A stretch of 32,223 nucleotides of DNA from Lentisphaerota bacterium (lineage in GTDB: Bacteria; Verrucomicrobiota; Lentisphaeria; Oligosphaerales; JABHEG01): assembly GCA_018676675.1 (NCBI GenBank), contig JABHEG010000299.1, positions 1-32,223 of the forward strand, read 5' to 3'. The position numbers and the translations under genes are program-made. Of this stretch, positions 32,109-32,223 are shown piece after piece. The notes beneath the pieces were generated by a model that made no database searches, had not been told where the DNA came from, and worked only from the letters and a program-made list of their open reading frames with translations. The first letter of the stretch is position 1. Every line of letters begins with the position of its first letter.

Positions 32109-32169
32109 AGTGAACAGCACGATGAGGGGCGCGAGCTTTGGCGCGTCCCTCTCTATCGACTCGTTCACC
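32109..32169 (-). repeat. attC site A (end of a cassette outside the window)
   Basis: 61 nt: left core GGTGAAC, spacer GAGT, box CGAT, extrahelical AGA, 10-bp stem GAGGGACGCG/CGCGCCCCTC, loop CCAAAGCT, box ATCG, spacer TGCT, right core GTTCACT. Its stem is nearly identical to that of site D, 3 kb away. The A-C pair in the stem is a G-T wobble on the opposite strand, which is the strand used in attC recombination. Confidence 0.8.
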
Positions 32170-32223
32170 TCTGGTGTTGTCGTTTGCAGCCCCAACGGGG
32201 CGGCCTCATCGTAGCCTGGGGCA
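32170..32223 (-). other. 3' end of a further upstream cassette (partial)
   Basis: 54 bases before the left core of site A. Two minus-strand frames are open from the edge; one ends at the TGA within the GGTGAAC core, the position favoured in this array, the other reads through the attC. The coding frame cannot be decided. Confidence 0.3.

Larger units (their letters stand above)
27299..32169 (-). mobile_element. Integron gene-cassette array (no integrase in window), six cassettes
   Basis: All genes between these points are on the minus strand and are separated by imperfect inverted repeats of 54-85 nt. Each has AAC at its left core and, in all but the last, GTT at its right core. Stop codons of several genes lie inside the left core box. 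The start box of a cassette matches its own end box at 6, 6, 7, 7, 3 and 6 of 7 positions going from right to left, as predicted by cassette excision and integration. Orientation places any integrase and attI to the right, beyond 32223. The array may equally be an attC cluster lacking an integrase. One attC is interrupted by a group II intron. Confidence 0.8.

Overview
The window is about 60% GC and bacterial. Its gene content (PerR-controlled rubrerythrin, desulfoferrodoxin, ferritin and flavodiiron genes; a class I hybrid cluster protein; a sulfatase next to a very large secreted glycoside hydrolase-like protein; a 1525-residue secreted protein built of repeats) suggests an anaerobe or microaerophile that feeds on polysaccharides, perhaps from the PVC superphylum (for example Kiritimatiellota or Lentisphaerota). 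There is no rRNA or tRNA here to fix the taxonomy, so the lineage is an inference.

Layout. 1-400: the 3' end of a class II aminoacyl-tRNA-synthetase-like gene and a small conserved unknown gene. 600-4220 (minus strand): a reactive-oxygen defence operon in the order perR, rubrerythrin, desulfoferrodoxin (superoxide reductase), ferritin, flavodiiron protein, closed by a strong terminator. The PerR metal ligands are all present. 4342-7811: a nitrosative-stress unit with a Crp/Fnr regulator (HcpR-like), a divergent FNR-like box, a ferredoxin and hcp. 7973-9456: a J-domain protein and a small membrane protein. 9536-14357: a divergent promoter pair sharing its -35 region, and the giant surface protein, whose domain order is mirror-symmetric around seven 100-residue Ig-like repeats. 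14415-21334 (minus strand): a glycan-degradation cluster (Gfo/Idh/MocA oxidoreductase, multidomain secreted hydrolase, sulfatase). 21823-27088: a GT9 glycosyltransferase, a GT39/PMT-type membrane glycosyltransferase, a DUF4870 membrane protein and a divergent double-ATPase ABC protein.

27299 to the right edge is the most unusual part: an integron gene-cassette array with no integrase in view. Every gene is on the minus strand, and seven attC-like hairpins of 54-85 nt separate them. Several stop codons lie inside the first (R'') core box of an attC, as is common in cassettes. An internal test supports the reading. A cassette should start with TTRRRY complementary to its own terminal RYYYAAC box. 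The match is 6, 6, 7, 7, 3 and 6 of 7 for the six cassettes, whereas the two boxes within one hairpin match only 3-4 of 7 in five of six sites. The cassettes carry a small membrane protein, an uncertain ORF, a small secreted protein, a toxin-antitoxin pair whose DUF4258-like toxin has a 2-nt frameshift, and two GNAT acetyltransferases.

One attC is split by a 1866-nt group II intron with class C features (CGC triad in domain V, reverse transcriptase without endonuclease domain, insertion in the attC core on the strand opposite the cassette genes). Removing the intron in silico restores a 61-nt attC whose core box is a perfect 7/7 partner of its cassette start. The intron's reverse transcriptase is broken by a 1-nt insertion and a nonsense codon. 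Genes point leftwards, so an integrase, if there is one, should lie to the right of this window, and 27299 is the distal end of the array.
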